From Streptomyces pristinaespiralis (GTDB lineage: Bacteria; Actinomycetota; Actinomycetes; Streptomycetales; Streptomycetaceae): DNA of 64,000 nucleotides. The notes beneath the pieces were generated by a model. That model saw only the letters and a program-made list of their open reading frames with translations, was not told the origin of the DNA and ran no database searches. Below, piece after piece: positions 60,840-64,000 of the stretch (within the stretch, counting starts at the first letter, position 1; every line of letters starts with the position of its first letter). The DNA is taken from the NCBI RefSeq assembly GCF_001278075.1, contig NZ_CP011340.1, forward strand, positions 5,201,001 through 5,265,000. Reading direction: 5' to 3'. The position numbers and the translations under genes were made by a program.

Positions 60840-60855
60840 TCACGTACTGATCACG
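60834..60855 (+). repeat. 11-bp tandem duplication across the ahcY stop
   Basis: TACTGATCACG occurs at 60834-60844 and again at 60845-60855. The first copy contains the final Tyr codon and the TGA stop of ahcY. Confidence 0.85.
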
Positions 60856-60900
60856 ACGGCGTAGCGCAGCGCCGTAGGCAGTACTCGCAGAGCAGTACCA

Positions 60901-60935
60901 GGCAGGCCCCCGCACCCCCGTGTCGGGGGCCTGCC
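60901..60935 (+). terminator. 12-bp hairpin after ahcY
   Basis: GGCAGGCCCCCG (60901-60912) pairs perfectly with CGGGGGCCTGCC (60924-60935) across an 11-nt loop. Confidence 0.82.
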
Positions 60936-60995
60936 CCGTACCCTCCTCGCACGGCTCCGGCTCACGCCTCACCGCACAAGGACACCTACGCCCCC

Positions 60996-61610
60996 ATGCC
61001 CCGCGGCCGCTATTCGCTCCACGATCCGCACGACCACACCCCCCTCGGTGAGGAACACTTCCAGTGCGCCCCCGGCCCCTCCGGCTGGCGATACGTCTCC
61101 CGGACCACCACTCCCTCCGGCGACGACGCCGGATCCGTCGACCTCGCGCTCGACGAGCTGGGCCGCCCCATCCGCCTCGAACTCCACGCGGCGAGCTGGC
61201 AGGTCCGCGGCGCGGCGATCGACGGCGTCACCTGGGTCCGCACCGACCCGACCGGAACCGACGCACGTGAAGGCAACGCCCCCGCCCATGCCTTCACCGG
61301 CACCTCACCCGCCTTTCTCGTCGCAACGGCCCGTCTGCTGCGCCTCGCACCAGGCGCCCCCGCCACCCGCGTACGTCTCCTCGCCTTCACCGACCCCGTA
61401 CTGGCGCCCCGGACCGTCGACCAGTCCTGGGCGCTGGTGAAGAGTGAAGCGCACACCACTGACAACGGCCTTCTGACGGTGGACGAATACCAGGTCAACG
61501 CCCTGGACACAGGCGAGCAGCATGCCGTCCACATCGCCGGGGACGTGGTTCTCGCGGCGCCGGGGATCGAGCTCGAGGACCTCGAGAGCCCGCCTTCCAC
61601 CTTCCGCTGA
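60996..61610 (+). CDS. Uncharacterised protein, possibly a beta-barrel ligand-binding fold
   Basis: The 204-residue soluble protein has no signal peptide. It begins GRYSLHDPHDHTPLGEEHFQCAPGPSGWRYVSRTT and continues with alternating polar/hydrophobic strands (VDLALDELGRPIRLELHAASWQVRGAAIDGVTWVRTDP), a helix (SPAFLVATARLLRL) and a final strand pair (QHAVHIAGDVVLAAPGIELEDLE). The pattern resembles calycin-type barrels, but I recognise no family. Coding character is good. AAGGA lies before the ATG. Confidence 0.65.
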   Translation: MPRGRYSLHDPHDHTPLGEEHFQCAPGPSGWRYVSRTTTPSGDDAGSVDLALDELGRPIRLELHAASWQVRGAAIDGVTWVRTDPTGTDAREGNAPAHAFTGTSPAFLVATARLLRLAPGAPATRVRLLAFTDPVLAPRTVDQSWALVKSEAHTTDNGLLTVDEYQVNALDTGEQHAVHIAGDVVLAAPGIELEDLESPPSTFR

Positions 61611-61697
61611 ACGCGGTTCGCCGGGCGGCGCCTTCTTCACCGCGGGGGCGTGGGGCAGGGCCGCGGGCAGTGGGGGAAGGCATGGGCGCGGTGCTCT

Positions 61698-61830
61698 GCT
61701 CAGGGTTCAGGCGCTCACGCCTTCAGAGTTCAGGCGTGCAGGATGCAGGCGCTCGGGGCTCAGGGCCCAGGCGCGCTCAGCGCTCAGGGCTCAGGCGCTC
61801 AGGCGCGCACAGGGCTCAGACGCTCAGGCG
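61698..61830. repeat. Degenerate tandem repeats of GCTCAGG-type units
   Basis: About ten imperfect copies of units such as GGGCTCAGGCGCTC, GCTCAGGGTTCAGGCG and GCTCAGGGCCCAGGCG fill the gap between the unknown gene and the RDD gene and run into the RDD stop codon. The array looks like recent slippage or expansion. The 213-bp gap contains nothing else recognised. Confidence 0.8.
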
Positions 61831-62768
61831 GGAGGGGCGAACCCGCCGGACGCCGCAGTCGGCGGGGTGTCCGCCGAAACCGGCGCCGCCGTGCGGGGCG
61901 GCGGCGGGCCGCCTGCTGCGGCTGCGGCCGGTTGCGCGTCCGGGCGGACGGTCATCGGGGGCGCGGGGACCCCGGCGCGACCGTCGGCGGCCTGCCCGGA
62001 GGCGGCTTCGCGTGCGGCCGCGGTGAACGCCCGCCGGGCGTCACGGGCCTGCCGCTCGTTGACCACTGCGGCCAGATACGCGGCCGGCGGAACGCCGTCC
62101 GGCGCAGGCGTACCGGTACGCGCGGCCAGATCACCGGCCAGCCGCTGCGCCATCGACCAGCTCACCGCAGGATCCAGCTGCCTCATCCGGGTCAGGTACT
62201 GGCGTATCGCCAGCCACAGGTCGTCCGGCACTCCCGACAGGTCGAGCTGGGCGAACCGTCCGACCAGCCACGGCGGCGGAGGAGGCGACGCCATCGGACC
62301 GCGGGCGGCCGGGACCCGCTCCCTCACGACGAGGGTCCCGGCGAAGACGTCGCCTATTCGCCGGCCCCGCTCCGACACCAGCGAGGCGATGCAGGCGATG
62401 ACCCCGAAAGTGAAGAGGACCTCCACCACGCCCATCGCCCCGCGCACCAGCGCGTGGCGGAAACGGATCGGCCCGCCGTCGTCGCGCACCACCCGCAGTC
62501 CGCAGGCCAGCTTTCCCAGGGAACGCCCATGGCTCAGAGTCTCCACGGCTATCGGCGCACCGACCAGGACGAGCAGGAACGATGCGATGGACACCGCCAT
62601 GACAGCGGCCTCGTCCAGCGACGCCGTCGCGATCGCCAGACCGATCGACAGCAGCAGGTACACGGTCCAGATGACGGCGAGATCGATCACGAGGGCGAGC
62701 GCCCGGCTCGGCAGTCTTGCCGGCTGCAGCCCCAGTACGACCGCGTCCCCCGTCACTAGCCCACTCAC
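61824..62768 (-). CDS. RDD-domain membrane protein with long cytoplasmic tail
   Basis: The 314-residue protein has an RDD domain in the first 150 residues (PSRALALVIDLAVIWTVYLLL, AVMAVSIASFLLVLVGAPIAVE, SLGKLACGLRVVRDDGGPIRFRHALVRGAMGVVEVLF) and a C-terminal Ala/Pro-rich tail. GTG at 62768 with AGGGGGC upstream is preferred over GTG at 62756. RDD proteins are often ion or small-molecule transporters. The divergent SpoIIM gene is 149 bp away, a common pairing in actinobacteria. Confidence 0.85.
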   Translation of the reverse strand: MSGLVTGDAVVLGLQPARLPSRALALVIDLAVIWTVYLLLSIGLAIATASLDEAAVMAVSIASFLLVLVGAPIAVETLSHGRSLGKLACGLRVVRDDGGPIRFRHALVRGAMGVVEVLFTFGVIACIASLVSERGRRIGDVFAGTLVVRERVPAARGPMASPPPPPWLVGRFAQLDLSGVPDDLWLAIRQYLTRMRQLDPAVSWSMAQRLAGDLAARTGTPAPDGVPPAAYLAAVVNERQARDARRAFTAAAREAASGQAADGRAGVPAPPMTVRPDAQPAAAAAGGPPPPRTAAPVSADTPPTAASGGFAPPA

Positions 62769-62917
62769 TGCTGCCCCCTGTCTTCGCGGTTCTTCGGTCT
62801 TCCCTGCCCCTTGATCTCCCAGTCTGCCAAGCTGACCGACAGCGTGTCGCAGTAGTGCAGCAGTGAAGTAGTACGGACCGTACGCAATGCACCCAGTGCC
62901 TGGAGCAGCAGCCGACC

Positions 62918-63925
62918 ATGGACCTCGATGTCTTCGTGACAGCCCACCGCGCAGAGTGGGACCGCCTGGACCACCTCCTTCGCCGGGGCGGTCATCTGAC
63001 GGGTGCGGAAGCAGACGAGCTCGTCGCCCTCTACCAGCGCACGGCCACTCATCTCTCCCTTGTGCAGTCCAGCGCTCCCGAACCGGCACTGACCGCCAGA
63101 CTCACCCAGCTCGTGGCGCGGGCACGCGCTGTGGTCACGGGCACCCGGCGGTCGAGCTGGAGGGACGCGGTCCACTTCCTCACCGCCGGATTTCCCGCCG
63201 CCGTCTACCGCTCCCGGCACTGGTGGATACCGACAGCGGTGCTCTCCACCCTGCTCGCCGCACTCATCGGCTGGTGGATCGGGGCCCATCCGGAGGTCCA
63301 GTCCGCGATCGGGGCCCCGGAGGAACTCCGTCGGCTCACGCGTCCCGGCGGCGAGTACGAGACCTACTACTCGAGCCACCCCGCCGCCTCGTTCGCCGCC
63401 CAGGTCTGGACGAACAACGCTCAGGCAGCCGCCATGTGTCTGACTCTCGGCGCCTTCCTGTGCCTGCCGGTCATCTGGATCCTCTTCCTGAACATGCTGA
63501 ATCTGGGCGTCGGTATCGGGCTCATGTCCTCCGCCGGCCGGCTCGACGTGTTCCTCGGTCTGGTGCTCCCGCACGGGCTGCTCGAGCTGACGGCCGTGTT
63601 CGTCGCCGCCGGCACCGGCCTGCGCCTCGGCTGGACGGTCATCGACCCCGGACCGCAGAGCCGCCGCACCGCGCTCGCCCAGCAGGGCCGGGCGGCGCTC
63701 GGTATGGCCATCGGCCTGGCACTCGTGCTGTTCGTGTCCGGCCTGATCGAAGGCTTCGTCACCCCCTCCGGACTACCGACATGGGCGCGCATCACCATCG
63801 GCATCGTCGCCGAGCTGGCCTTCCTCGCGTACGTCTACATCCTGGGCGGCCGAGCGGCCCGCGCAGGGGAGATCGGGGACGTGGAGGAGGCGGACCGCAG
63901 CGCCGAGCTGCCCACGGCGGCCTGA
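62918..63925 (+). CDS. SpoIIM/DUF95 family membrane protein
   Basis: The 335-residue protein has a soluble N-terminal region (MDLDVFVTAHRAEWDRLDHLL) and about five membrane helices (VLSTLLAALIGWWIG, AAMCLTLGAFLCLPVIWILFLNMLNLGVGIGLM, LVLPHGLLELTAVFVAAGTGL). The LPHGLLEL stretch is the family's signature. SpoIIM proteins take part in septal peptidoglycan degradation in Bacillus; the streptomycete version may be unrelated in role. It pairs divergently with the RDD gene. Confidence 0.88.
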   Translation: MDLDVFVTAHRAEWDRLDHLLRRGGHLTGAEADELVALYQRTATHLSLVQSSAPEPALTARLTQLVARARAVVTGTRRSSWRDAVHFLTAGFPAAVYRSRHWWIPTAVLSTLLAALIGWWIGAHPEVQSAIGAPEELRRLTRPGGEYETYYSSHPAASFAAQVWTNNAQAAAMCLTLGAFLCLPVIWILFLNMLNLGVGIGLMSSAGRLDVFLGLVLPHGLLELTAVFVAAGTGLRLGWTVIDPGPQSRRTALAQQGRAALGMAIGLALVLFVSGLIEGFVTPSGLPTWARITIGIVAELAFLAYVYILGGRAARAGEIGDVEEADRSAELPTAA

Positions 63926-63964
63926 TGTGCGTACGGGCCCTGTGAGCTGCTAGTCTCCTCTTCG

Positions 63965-63998
63965 CCCCACAGACCCCGTTGACACGGGACCTGTGGGG
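63965..63998. terminator. Hairpin at the end of the window
   Basis: CCCCACAG (63965-63972) pairs with CTGTGGGG (63991-63998), and an inner CCCGT/ACGGG also pairs. It lies about 40 bp after the SpoIIM stop and may terminate it. The right side of this region is cut off by the window. Confidence 0.5.
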
Positions 63999-64000
63999 AG

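Overview
The window is high-GC actinobacterial DNA and reads as a core-chromosome segment of a Streptomyces. The evidence is the GTG/TTG starts with strong Shine-Dalgarno sites, the WhiB developmental regulator, paired F420 genes fbiA and fbiB, five LytR-CpsA-Psr (LCP) proteins, DUF3499 and DUF5719 proteins, and gene order that from memory resembles the S. coelicolor region around SCO3020-SCO3070. No rRNA, tRNA, CRISPR array, transposase or phage gene was recognised.

Layout. 1-4.2 kb: the end of a histidine-utilisation operon (hutF partial, hutI), an NmrA-like reductase and an Asp/Glu racemase. 4.3-7.7 kb: a CelD-type acyltransferase, a family-2 glycosyltransferase, a small membrane protein, and a probable decayed or frameshifted reading frame with a good promoter. 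7.7-10 kb: a partner-switching module (SigB/SigF-type sigma factor, STAS antagonist, HATPase anti-sigma factor). 10-14 kb: a translationally coupled four-gene operon of secreted or membrane-anchored beta-sandwich proteins, two of which end in sortase-like signals (LPRTG and LAQTG). 14-19 kb: a small secreted protein, a POT peptide transporter, a two-component system and a GtrA protein. 19.2-23.4 kb: purK-purE, a renal-dipeptidase homologue interrupted by an in-frame TAG, and a second dipeptidase-fold protein without metal ligands. 23.4-28 kb: a VOC protein divergent from a CGNR protein with operator-like repeats between them, UDP-glucose dehydrogenase, acyl-CoA dehydrogenase and a membrane protein. 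28-42.9 kb: an envelope cluster with five LCP proteins, a glycosyltransferase, a thioesterase, a TIGR03089 protein, a PGRP-type amidase and a sugar-nucleotidyltransferase, followed by a HhH-GPD glycosylase. 42.9-46.6 kb: fbiB-fbiA, cysteine dioxygenase and whiB. 46.8-64 kb: a giant membrane glycosyltransferase with a DUF5719 partner, the mannose block (manB, Trm112-like, SIS isomerase, manA), a cation-efflux protein, ahcY, an unknown protein, and a divergent RDD/SpoIIM pair.

The clearest overlooked element is a 30-codon reading frame at 45754-45846 (minus strand) that ends in a run of cysteine codons. It is preceded by a TTGACA-type promoter that would give a nearly leaderless transcript, and it lies directly upstream of the cysteine dioxygenase gene. 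It is a strong candidate for a cysteine-sensing attenuation leader. Others worth checking are the amber codon in the dipeptidase, the sortase/WxL-like operon at 10-14 kb and the 23.7 kb operator.

Functionally, manA, manB and the sugar-nucleotidyltransferases feed activated sugars; glycosyltransferases use them; LCP proteins attach wall glycopolymers; and the amidase, SpoIIM/RDD proteins and WhiB connect the region to envelope growth and sporulation. All family assignments come from reading motifs; no database search was run.
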